This document shows positions 1 through 5,680 of a stretch of DNA of 6,011 nt, one piece after another. The position numbers and the translations under genes are program-made. Numbering within the stretch: the stretch's first letter is position 1; every line of letters starts with the position of its first letter. The notes under the pieces are model-generated. The model searched no databases. It was not told the origin of the DNA and saw only the letters and a program-made list of their open reading frames with translations. Location of the stretch: the NCBI GenBank assembly GCA_013152625.1, contig JAADFY010000096.1, positions 1 to 6,011 on the forward strand, in the 5' to 3' direction. Source of the DNA: Alphaproteobacteria bacterium. GTDB lineage: Bacteria; Pseudomonadota; Alphaproteobacteria; Rhizobiales; Devosiaceae.

Positions 1-336
1 TCCCACATGAATATCGCCCTGGGCGGGTCGGGTCCGTCCGATGCCTTCGATTTTTGCGTTCGTGCCTTCAAACTCGACACCCACCCCCAGCCGTTTGAGG
101 GCATCGGCGCACCAGTAGGTGTCATCGGCCCGCAACAGCCCGGTAAGCTGCGATGTGCCCGTGGCCATTCCGGCCAGAATTAGCGCCCGGTTCGAAACGC
201 TTTTGGAACCAGACACTGTGATCTTTGCATTTACCGGGCGCCCCAACGGCAGGACTTTAACCCCTCTTACCCCTTTAAGTGCGGTCCACGGCGTTGACCC
301 GTCTGCCCCCGCGATTGTGTTGGGGCCCTTATGCAC
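1..336 (-). CDS. aroA: 3-phosphoshikimate 1-carboxyvinyltransferase (EPSP synthase), N-terminal part, runs off the window
   Basis: EPSP synthase transfers the enolpyruvyl group of PEP to shikimate-3-phosphate in the cytoplasm, the sixth step of the shikimate pathway. Seen: the minus-strand reading has GSKSVSNRALILA, the family's N-terminal substrate-binding signature (Lys-Ser and the Arg of NRAL), then a GLLRADDT segment, an ALKRLGVGVEF segment and GDIHVG at the window edge, just where the family continues into N-A-G-T. About a quarter of a normal protein of roughly 430-450 residues is present. The start is unresolved because no in-frame ATG exists. A GTG at 336 overlaps the serA stop by 8 bases but has no visible Shine-Dalgarno. 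A CTG at 252 has GAGGGG 8 bases upstream and would give the more usual short N-terminus; a TTG at 246 is a third option. The gene follows serA closely and is probably co-transcribed with it. Family call firm, start weak. Confidence 0.85.
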   Translation of the reverse strand, partial: MHKGPNTIAGADGSTPWTALKGVRGVKVLPLGRPVNAKITVSGSKSVSNRALILAGMATGTSQLTGLLRADDTYWCADALKRLGVGVEFEGTNAKIEGIGRTRPAQGDIHVG

Positions 337-1921
337 CGGGAAACCGCAGGCGCTTGGCCTGCACCACCCCATCAATGGCCACCACCCGCTCAAGCTGAAC
401 ATCGCTTAGGCCCTCATCCACGCCGATCAGAACGATGGCGCCCTGACCCGCTTCGATCCGGCCCAGGTTGAAATTAGCGATATTGATCCCCTCTTCCCCC
501 AAAAGCGTACCCAGCCGGCCCACAAAACCGGGCCGGTCCCTGTTGGTTACATAGAGCATGTTTTCGCTCAACTCCGCTTCCAAATTCGTGCCCTTGATCT
601 GGATAATCCTTGGCCTGCCGTTTGAAAAGACGGTGCCCGCCACCGAACGTTCCTGCCGTTCGGTGATTACCGTCAGCCGGATATAGTTTTCATAGGCCCC
701 CTGCTGATCGCGATTAACCGTTTCTACGCTGATGCCGCGCTCTTTTGCCATGGCCGGCGCCGACACCATGTTCACATCACCCAGCAGCGGTTTGAGCAGC
801 CCGGTCAGCGCCGCCGCGCTCATGGAGCGGGTGTTCATTTTCGCCACCTCTCCCTCAAATTCAATGCGAATACCGCTGATCGAGGTTTCAGTGAGTTGCC
901 CGGCAAACGAACCAAGCAGTTCCGCCAGCCGGACAAACGGGGTCAGCCTGGGTGCTTCTTCGGCCGATATGGAGGGAAAATTCAGCGCATTGATAATTTC
1001 GCCGCTGTTCAGATAGGCCGAAATCTGCTCGGCGACCTGCAGGGCGACATTTTCCTGCGCTTCGCTGGTTGAGGCACCCAGATGGGGCGTACAGATTACA
1101 TTGGGCAGGTCAAACAACGGGTTGTTCAGCGCCGGCTCGGTGGCATACACATCCAGCGCCGCCCCCGCCACCTGCCCCGATTTGAGCGCCCCGGCCAGTG
1201 CCACCTCATCGATCAGCCCGCCCCGGGCGCAATTGATGATCCGCACCCCCCGCTTCATCTTGTCCATGGCTTCAGCGGAAAGAATATTGCGGGTCCCGTC
1301 GATGAGCGGCGTGTGCAGGGTAATAAAATCGGCCCGGGCCAGAAGGGGTTCCAGTTCGACCTTTTCCACCCCCAGTTCCATAGCCCGTTCCGGGGTCAGG
1401 AACGGATCAAAGGCAATCACGGTCATCTGAAGGCCCTGCGCCCGGCTGGCAACAATAGACCCGATATTGCCGCACCCGATCAGGCCGAGAACTTTCGAAG
1501 TCACCTCAACCCCCATGAAGCGGCTTTTTTCCCATTTCGAGGCCCGGGTGGAAGCGTCTGCGGCAGGAATTTGCCGTGCCAGCGCCATCATGAGTGAAAT
1601 CGCATGCTCGGCGGTGGTAATGGAATTGCCGAACGGGGTGTTCATAACGATGATACCCTGGGCGGTGGCCGCATCCATGTCGATATTATCAACCCCGATG
1701 CCGGCCCGCCCGATCACCTTGAGCCGGTGGGCGGAACCGAGCAGTTTTTCAGTTACTTTCGTCGTCGAGCGCACCGCCAGCCCGTCATAATCGCCAATGA
1801 TTTCAGCCAGCTTTTGTTTGTCTTTGCCTGCCTCGGGCAGGTAATCCACATCAATTCCACGTTCCTTGAAAATCGCCACTGCCGTGGGGCTCATCTTGTC
1901 CGAAACCAGTACTTTGGGCAT
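329..1921 (-). CDS. serA: D-3-phosphoglycerate dehydrogenase, long (type I) form with ACT domain
   Basis: SerA oxidises 3-phosphoglycerate to 3-phosphohydroxypyruvate with NAD+, the first committed step of serine synthesis, in the cytoplasm. Seen in the 530-residue product: an N-terminal substrate-binding half (about 1-98) with RAGIGVDNID; a Rossmann dinucleotide fold with GCGNIG at 149-154 and Asp172 as the expected NAD-selecting acidic residue; and the catalytic triad of the D-2-hydroxyacid dehydrogenase family, Arg233 (CARGG), Glu262 (ATEP) and His280 (TPHLGAST). An intervening domain (about 320-450) is followed by an ACT domain (about 455-530, NRDRPGFVGRLG), which in this family binds serine for feedback control. 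Length fits the long class known from Mycobacterium, Bacillus and alphaproteobacteria. The ATG has a strong Shine-Dalgarno (AGGGAGG at 1927-1933, 5 bases away). It lies 46 bases downstream of serC and just before aroA, so it is probably the middle gene of one operon. Nothing looks broken. Confidence 0.97.
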   Translation of the reverse strand: MPKVLVSDKMSPTAVAIFKERGIDVDYLPEAGKDKQKLAEIIGDYDGLAVRSTTKVTEKLLGSAHRLKVIGRAGIGVDNIDMDAATAQGIIVMNTPFGNSITTAEHAISLMMALARQIPAADASTRASKWEKSRFMGVEVTSKVLGLIGCGNIGSIVASRAQGLQMTVIAFDPFLTPERAMELGVEKVELEPLLARADFITLHTPLIDGTRNILSAEAMDKMKRGVRIINCARGGLIDEVALAGALKSGQVAGAALDVYATEPALNNPLFDLPNVICTPHLGASTSEAQENVALQVAEQISAYLNSGEIINALNFPSISAEEAPRLTPFVRLAELLGSFAGQLTETSISGIRIEFEGEVAKMNTRSMSAAALTGLLKPLLGDVNMVSAPAMAKERGISVETVNRDQQGAYENYIRLTVITERQERSVAGTVFSNGRPRIIQIKGTNLEAELSENMLYVTNRDRPGFVGRLGTLLGEEGINIANFNLGRIEAGQGAIVLIGVDEGLSDVQLERVVAIDGVVQAKRLRFPGA

Positions 1922-1967
1922 GCCTGCCTCCCTGAAAAAGTGGAGTTTTTTGATTTTTATTGAACCG

Positions 1968-3146
1968 CTAAAGCTCGTTTAGCCCGGCTTCGAACGCCCA
2001 GTCGAGCCAGCCAACAAGCGCTGTCACATCGCCCGCCTCAATGGTTGCCCCGCACCAGATACGCAAACCCGGCGGCGCATCACGATAGGCCCCGATGTCA
2101 TAGGCGGCATGTTCCGCCGCAAGCCGCCCCGCCAGCCGTTTGGCAAAGGCCGCCTGCCCGGCCCCGTCCAGCGCCAGCACCGTATGGTCCACAATCGACA
2201 GACATACCGAACTGTTCGAAGCGGTGGCCGGGTCCCGGGCCAAAAACCCGACCCAAGCGGTGCGGCTCACCCAGTCCTTCAGAACCGTAAAATTGGCCTC
2301 GGACCGCCCCTGCATCGCCTTTAACCCGCCGATGGAAATCCCCCACTCCATGGCATCGATGGCATCCTCGATCACCAGCATGGAGGGGGTGTTGATCGTG
2401 GCGCCTTCAAAAATGGAACGGTTGAACCTGCCGCCCTTGGTCAGGCGAAACAATTTGGGCATCGGCCAGGCCGGCGTGTGGTTTTCCAGCCGTTCAATGG
2501 CCATGGGCGAGAGAATAATCACACCGTGAGCGGCTTCTCCACCCAGCGCCTTTTGCCATGAGAAGGTAATCACATCTAGTTTTTCAAGCGGTACGTCTTG
2601 GGAAAAAACTGCCGAAGTGGCGTCGCAGATCGCCAGCCCCGACCGGTTTTCGTCGATCCAGTCCCCATCGGGCACCCGCACCCCCGAAGTGGTGCCGTTC
2701 CAGGCAAATACCACATCCCGCGACCAGTCCACCGTGCCAAGATCCGGCAACGCCCCATAGTCTGCGCAAAGGGTTCGCACGTCGCCCAGCTTGAGCTGTT
2801 TGACAATATCGGTGACCCAGCCGGCACCAAAACTCTCCCAGGCCAGAACATCCACACCCCGGGGCCCCAGAAGCGACCACAGGGCCATTTCCATGGCCCC
2901 CGTGTCCGAGCCGGGCACAATAGCGATCGCATAATCGTCCGGCACTTCAAGCAGCCGCCGGGTCAGGCCGATGGCATGTTCGATGCGCTGTTTTGCCGGG
3001 TTGGCCCGGTGCGACCGGCCCAGAACAGCGTTGCGCAGCACCTCCGGCGACCAGCCGGGGCGTTTTGAACACGGTCCTGAAGAAAAATTGGGATTTGCCG
3101 GACGGATGTCCGGACGGGCGGCGGGGGCCGCGCTAATATCGTTCAT
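1968..3146 (-). CDS. serC: Phosphoserine aminotransferase, alphaproteobacterial/Methanosarcina-like subfamily
   Basis: SerC is a PLP enzyme that turns 3-phosphohydroxypyruvate and glutamate into O-phosphoserine and 2-oxoglutarate, the second step of serine synthesis. In many bacteria it also acts in pyridoxal phosphate synthesis. Seen in the 392-residue product: the N-terminal block RPANPNFSSGPC (15-26), LGRSHR (42-47), WESFGAGWVTD (103-113), WNGTTSGVRVP (149-159), Asp175 in ICDATS as the expected PLP-pyridine partner, the Schiff-base lysine Lys199 in SWQKALGGE, and YDIGAYRDAPPGLRIWCG near the C-terminus. These blocks fit the divergent SerC subfamily of about 390 residues rather than the E. 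coli type. The frame is open to an ATG at 3215, but I chose the ATG at 3146: AAAGGG lies 8 bases upstream, the family starts at about this point, and the longer start would place coding sequence over the structured leader. The gene comes first in the operon and is likely controlled through that leader. Confidence 0.96.
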   Translation of the reverse strand: MNDISAAPAARPDIRPANPNFSSGPCSKRPGWSPEVLRNAVLGRSHRANPAKQRIEHAIGLTRRLLEVPDDYAIAIVPGSDTGAMEMALWSLLGPRGVDVLAWESFGAGWVTDIVKQLKLGDVRTLCADYGALPDLGTVDWSRDVVFAWNGTTSGVRVPDGDWIDENRSGLAICDATSAVFSQDVPLEKLDVITFSWQKALGGEAAHGVIILSPMAIERLENHTPAWPMPKLFRLTKGGRFNRSIFEGATINTPSMLVIEDAIDAMEWGISIGGLKAMQGRSEANFTVLKDWVSRTAWVGFLARDPATASNSSVCLSIVDHTVLALDGAGQAAFAKRLAGRLAAEHAAYDIGAYRDAPPGLRIWCGATIEAGDVTALVGWLDWAFEAGLNEL

Positions 3147-3149
3147 GTC

Positions 3150-3214
3150 GTCTACCCTTTCAGATAGGCGTCCCTCGTTGGGGAGGGATGGCCCGCTGCG
3201 GGAGATAGACCTCA
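3150..3214 (-). ncRNA. Candidate serC leader RNA (cis-regulatory element)
   Basis: Seen, 5' to 3' on the minus strand: GTCTATCT (3210-3203); a short hairpin CCCGCAGCGGG (3202-3192, three C-G pairs over a 5-base loop); a 6-bp hairpin TCCCTC-CCCAAC-GAGGGA (3188-3171); a second CTATC copy (3167-3163); then AAAGGGTAGAC (3160-3150), which contains the serC Shine-Dalgarno. The last segment can pair locally (CTATC with GGTAG, loop TGAAAG) or, instead, with the first segment (GTCTATCT with GGGTAGAC, 8 pairs including two G-U), enclosing both hairpins. Known: a serC leader element (Rfam serC family) occurs upstream of serC-serA in alphaproteobacteria, with its final stem overlapping the serC ribosome-binding site; position, gene context and final stem all agree. 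Inference: translation of serC is set by whether this site is free. The ligand or trigger is not visible. I could not run the covariance model. Confidence 0.7.
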
Positions 3215-3254
3215 AACGATATTATTGCAAGGGGATAAAAGCGGCCCGGTTTGC

Positions 3255-3434
3255 CTAACCGACAATCGTGGCGGCCATGGGCGCCAGCAGGACCCCGATG
3301 AAATACGGCCATACGAACAGCGCCAGAAGTCCTTTGAAAAATCCGAATTTGAGAAAGCCCACCGTAAACAGCCAGCCCACAACCCACAGCATTCCCAGAG
3401 AACTGTGCTGGTCGATGCGAATCTTATCTCTCAT
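3255..3434 (-). CDS. Small hypothetical integral membrane protein, about 59 residues
   Basis: I do not recognise a named family. The product has a short charged N-terminus (MRDKIRIDQHSS), then two hydrophobic stretches around residues 13-30 (LGMLWVVGWLFTVGFLKF) and 34-58 (KGLLALFVWPYFIGVLLAP), so a two-helix inner-membrane hairpin is likely. It is rich in Trp, Phe and Gly and ends directly after the second helix. I chose the ATG at 3434 because AAAAGG lies 9 bases upstream; an in-frame ATG at 3452 adds six residues (MKRYQK) but has no ribosome-binding site of its own. The stop is TAG. It lies 108 bases upstream of serC on the same strand, with no hairpin terminator in between, so read-through into the serC leader is possible. 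The hydrophobic pattern, the start signal and the gap in other coding sequence make it more likely real than chance, but no function can be given. Confidence 0.7.
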   Translation of the reverse strand: MRDKIRIDQHSSLGMLWVVGWLFTVGFLKFGFFKGLLALFVWPYFIGVLLAPMAATIVG

Positions 3435-3443
3435 TTTTTGATA

Positions 3444-3449
3444 CCTTTT
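3444..3449 (-). promoter_or_regulatory. Shine-Dalgarno AAAAGG deciding the start of the small membrane protein
   Basis: AAAAGG stands 9 bases before the ATG at 3434. It lies within the six codons that an upstream in-frame ATG (3452) would add, and that upstream ATG has no purine-rich site before it. This favours the shorter protein. Confidence 0.6.
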
Positions 3450-3493
3450 CATCAGTTGTTCAAAGTATTACTTAATCTCGCAAAAGCCCGATA

Positions 3494-3544
3494 CAAGTCC
3501 CCTTGCCCGCCAAGTCCCCTTGCCCACCAAGTCCCTTTGCCGGC
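3494..3544. repeat. Three tandem 17-bp repeats, possibly a fourth degenerate unit
   Basis: Three head-to-tail 17-base units: CAAGTCCCCTTGCCCGC (3494-3510), CAAGTCCCCTTGCCCAC (3511-3527) and CAAGTCCCTTTGCCGGC (3528-3544). Units 1 and 2 differ at one position; unit 3 differs from unit 1 at two. The next 17 bases (3545-3561) keep TTTGCCGG in register with unit 3 but little else, so they may be a decayed fourth unit. Units 1 and 2 contain the small inverted repeat CAAG-TCCC-CTTG, and unit 3 keeps it with one mismatch. The array lies between the divergent small membrane gene and the glycosylase gene. It could be a slippage-made repeat or a set of protein-binding sites; a unit length of 17 does not match a helical turn, so cooperative binding on one DNA face is not suggested. 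Confidence 0.85.
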
Positions 3545-3593
3545 GCTGCGGTTTTGCCGGACAAGATACACAGGATCGATAATCGCTCTACTC

Positions 3594-3597
3594 AGGA
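3594..3597 (+). promoter_or_regulatory. Shine-Dalgarno AGGA supporting a TTG start
   Basis: AGGA lies 9 bases before the TTG at 3607. The frame is closed upstream by a TAA at 3580-3582, and no ATG or GTG lies between that stop and the conserved domain, so this site and the TTG are the best start signal for the glycosylase gene. Confidence 0.55.
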
Positions 3598-3606
3598 ATT
3601 CCCCGA

Positions 3607-4791
3607 TTGCCCGCCAGATCACAAAAGCCGGCCTCCCCGCCGATAACCCGCAAAAGACCGGCAGAAATTTCCCGCCGTCAGGCGCGGGCCATCTGGCTGA
3701 ACGCCCAGGGTTTGACCGCAAACGAACCATTTGGCGCCGGGCCCGAAGCGGTCACCCGGGCCGTCAAACAGCTCGGTTATGTCCAGATCGACACCATCAA
3801 TGTCATCGAACGCTGCCATCACCACATTTTGTTTACCCGCATTCCAGAATACAAACGGGCCGATCTTGGGGTCGCCCAGAGCAGTCAAAAGTCGGTTTTT
3901 GAATACTGGACCCATGCCTTAAGCTATGTGCCAACCGCCGATTTTCGCTTTTTCGTCCCTGCCATGCGCCGCTGGCGCCGGGCACCGGCCCCATGGTACG
4001 TCAAGGTCAGCCCGGCTGAACTAAAGCGCATGCTGGCCCGGATCGAGCGGGATGGCCCCCTGTCTCTGCGGGACATAAAAAGCGGTAAACTGGTTGAAAA
4101 AACCCATCTCTGGGCATCCCGGAAACCGGAACGGGCGGTGCTCCAGCGCGGATTTTATAACGGCCAGCTCGCCATTTCCGCCCGGCAGGGCATGCTGAAA
4201 ACCTACGATCTTACCGACCGCCATTTCGGCTGGCCCAAAGCGCCCCGTCCCGCCACAGATCCCCAGATCAGTGCCTATTTGCTCGATCGGGCATTAACGG
4301 CGCAGGGGATCGTTTCCATCGCTTCCATCTGCCATTTGAACCCGCCGCGAAAACCCGCCATTGCCGCCCTGATCGACCGGCGGGTGCGGGCGAAAACATT
4401 ACACCGGGTAACCATCGCCGAGTGCCCTGACATTCCCCATTGGGCAACCCCCGAAACCCTCGAGGTCACACCCCCCACCGCCACTTTTACCCGCATATTG
4501 TCGCCCTTCGATCCTCTGATCATTCAGCGCCGCCGCACCAGCGCCCTGTTGGCCTACGACCATGTGTTCGAGGCATATGTACCGGCAAACAAGCGCAAGC
4601 TGGGATACTTCACCCTGCCGGTATTGCATGGCGATGAAATTATCGCCGCCCTGGATCTGAAAACCGATCGCCAGGCCAAACGCCTGATCATACAAGCGTG
4701 GTACTGGATCGGCACCGGCAACCAGCGTGACCACAAAGCACTGGTGGAAGCGGAGCTGGACCGCTTCGAGCGCTTTCAACTTGCCACATGA
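3607..4791 (+). CDS. YcaQ/AlkX-type HTH_42 DNA glycosylase (winged-helix family, formerly DUF1006)
   Basis: Members of this family are DNA glycosylases for bulky alkyl lesions: E. coli YcaQ (AlkX) unhooks interstrand crosslinks, and Streptomyces AlkZ gives self-resistance to azinomycin. Seen in 394 residues: LGYVQIDTINVIER with the catalytic Q-x-D of the YcaQ branch (Gln60, Asp62; AlkZ has Q-x-Q), the conserved FEYWTHALSYVP block (98-109), a middle region with winged-helix-like segments, and the C-terminal signature LSPFDPLIIQRRRTSALLAYDHVFEAYVPANKRKLGYF (298-335, core shown by LSPFDPLI and YVPANKRK), then LPVLHGD and LDLKTDR. Length is close to E. coli YcaQ (about 410). The first 20 residues are basic and proline-rich and less conserved. 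Start is TTG, supported by AGGA 9 bases upstream and by the in-frame stop at 3580. It appears to be a single-gene unit, with no biosynthetic gene cluster beside it, so a housekeeping crosslink-repair role is more likely than antibiotic self-resistance. Substrate unknown. Confidence 0.9.
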   Translation: MPARSQKPASPPITRKRPAEISRRQARAIWLNAQGLTANEPFGAGPEAVTRAVKQLGYVQIDTINVIERCHHHILFTRIPEYKRADLGVAQSSQKSVFEYWTHALSYVPTADFRFFVPAMRRWRRAPAPWYVKVSPAELKRMLARIERDGPLSLRDIKSGKLVEKTHLWASRKPERAVLQRGFYNGQLAISARQGMLKTYDLTDRHFGWPKAPRPATDPQISAYLLDRALTAQGIVSIASICHLNPPRKPAIAALIDRRVRAKTLHRVTIAECPDIPHWATPETLEVTPPTATFTRILSPFDPLIIQRRRTSALLAYDHVFEAYVPANKRKLGYFTLPVLHGDEIIAALDLKTDRQAKRLIIQAWYWIGTGNQRDHKALVEAELDRFERFQLAT

Positions 4792-4792
4792 A

Positions 4793-4817
4793 AACGGCGC
4801 CCCGAAAGGGCGCCGTT
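4793..4817. terminator. Hairpin between convergent genes, likely bidirectional terminator
   Basis: A perfect 10-bp stem AACGGCGCCC / GGGCGCCGTT closes a 5-base loop (CGAAA). It starts 2 bases after the glycosylase stop and lies 28 bases from the stop of the convergent outer-membrane protein gene. Read on the minus strand the stem is followed by only four T (counting the last two stem bases); on the plus strand no T-run follows. So it is a strong hairpin with a weak tail, better suited to stop the minus-strand transcript. Confidence 0.7.
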
Positions 4818-4845
4818 CAACGTTTGCAGATAGGTGTGTTCAGGT

Positions 4846-5535
4846 TTAGTTGAACCGGTAGCGCAGGGTGCCACGCAGCTCATGAATGACGTTCTGATTG
4901 ATATAGAACGGGAACAGGGCGGCATCCCCGTTGGTGATCTGCGGCATATAGACGGCCCGATAACCGATGTCGGCCACAGCCTGACCCATATCATAGGTCA
5001 CCCCGGCCATAACCGCCGCGGCACCCGAAAATGTATTGCCCGGAGGGGTGGGAACACCGCCGGAAATGACGGTCTGGTTGTACCCCATCCCGAGCCCGGC
5101 ACCCACATAAGCACCCATTTCTCCGCTTACCGGCGGCCCGCCGTTAAAACCGAAATCATAATAGGCATTCATCATGGCAAGGGTGGTGGTCAGATCCGCC
5201 GTATAAACACCGTCCGAAAGGCCATTGTTGACGATCCGGTCCAGCGTCACATCCCAGCGCATGCCCCTGCTGGTTTCAAAACCGACGCCAACGCCGAAAC
5301 TATAGCCGTACCCCATGTCGGTAATGGGCACGATACATCCGCACGCATAGTCGGCATCCCGCGCCCACCACGCGTTTACATCCACGGAGCCGCGCAGGTA
5401 AAACACCCCTTCAAGGCCATTTTCAACGGTGGGGGGTGGCAGGACAGGGGGCGGCCCGAGAATTTCGGCAGCCATGGCCAGAGACCCGAAAGTGGTCCCC
5501 AGTACAAACACGATTAAGGCAATCAGGGTCCGCAT
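4846..5535 (-). CDS. Outer-membrane beta-barrel protein, small OmpA/Omp25-like barrel
   Basis: Role: a small outer-membrane barrel of the kind abundant in alphaproteobacteria; exact function unknown. Seen in 229 residues: a Sec signal peptide at 1-22 (basic Arg2, hydrophobic core, cleavage expected after AMA and before AE), then a proline-rich linker (27-36). Alternating polar and hydrophobic, Gly- and Tyr-rich strands follow, for example GVFYLRGSVDVNAWW, YGYSFGVGVGFE, MRWDVTLDR, GAYVGAGLGMGYNQ and AAVMAGVTYDMGQ. The C-terminus ends LRYRFN, an aromatic-terminated last strand typical of barrels handled by the BAM machinery, though the Phe is second from last. Two cysteines form a CGC motif (65-67) in what is probably the first periplasm-distant loop. 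AAAGGA lies 7 bases before the ATG. It is a single gene, divergent from the transporter gene; a CtrA-type site sits about 60-77 bases upstream of its start. Surface barrel call good, subfamily uncertain. Confidence 0.85.
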   Translation of the reverse strand: MRTLIALIVFVLGTTFGSLAMAAEILGPPPVLPPPTVENGLEGVFYLRGSVDVNAWWARDADYACGCIVPITDMGYGYSFGVGVGFETSRGMRWDVTLDRIVNNGLSDGVYTADLTTTLAMMNAYYDFGFNGGPPVSGEMGAYVGAGLGMGYNQTVISGGVPTPPGNTFSGAAAVMAGVTYDMGQAVADIGYRAVYMPQITNGDAALFPFYINQNVIHELRGTLRYRFN

Positions 5536-5596
5536 GGTCTATTCCTTTGTGATACGCACGAAACATGAAACTCATTGCCATTGTCCCCGCTTAGTC

Positions 5597-5612
5597 TTAA
5601 AAGCCGATTAAC
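5597..5612 (+). promoter_or_regulatory. Candidate CtrA-binding site TTAA-N7-TTAAC
   Basis: TTAA-AAGCCGA-TTAAC matches the full consensus of the alphaproteobacterial cell-cycle regulator CtrA (TTAA, seven bases, TTAA, usually with a following C). A further TTAACC lies just beyond at 5621-5626. The site is in the divergent intergenic region, 62 bases from the outer-membrane protein start and about 70 from the transporter start, so it could control either. The match is seen; binding is inferred. Confidence 0.5.
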
Positions 5613-5680
5613 CTTGCCGCTTAACCCTAACTATTTTCTAACACGCTGAATTTATTGCGTTATATTGACCGGATACTGCC

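Noticed and set aside
1082..1597. Plus-strand open frame of 171 codons opposite serA
   Set aside because: Antisense shadow of conserved serA sequence in GC-rich DNA; no own start signal.
1934..1960. A/T-rich hairpin (AAAAA-CTCCAC-TTTTT) between serC and serA as a terminator
   Set aside because: Only A-U pairs and no GC stem; a weak fold that would not terminate, and serA follows with a strong ribosome-binding site.
3147..3215. Longer serC start at the ATG ending at 3215 (23 extra residues)
   Set aside because: The extra codons cover the structured leader and Shine-Dalgarno of the 3146 start, and the added residues do not look like any SerC N-terminus.
3225..3265. Sigma70-like promoter for serC (TTGTCG at 3260-3265 with TTTTAT at 3235-3240, or TTGCAA at 3225-3230 as a -35)
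   Set aside because: The first pair has a 19-base spacer and poor hexamers; the second would start the transcript inside the leader structure. Neither is strong enough to report as a feature.
3452..3730. Minus-strand frame of 92 codons across the repeat array
   Set aside because: Overlaps the conserved-gene start on the other strand, its product is partly made of the tandem repeat, and there is no ribosome-binding site.
3225..3902. Long plus-strand open frame (225 codons)
   Set aside because: It spans the antisense of the small membrane gene, the repeat array and the start of the glycosylase gene in another frame; its product is low-complexity, basic and without domain features.
4834..5517. 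Plus-strand open frame of 227 codons opposite the barrel gene
   Set aside because: It is the antisense of a gene with signal peptide, barrel strands and a good ribosome-binding site; the plus-strand product has no recognisable features.
5608..5626. TTAACC-N7-TTAACC as a second CtrA box
   Set aside because: The spacing between the TTAA cores is nine bases, not seven, so it does not fit the consensus; only the 5597-5612 site does.
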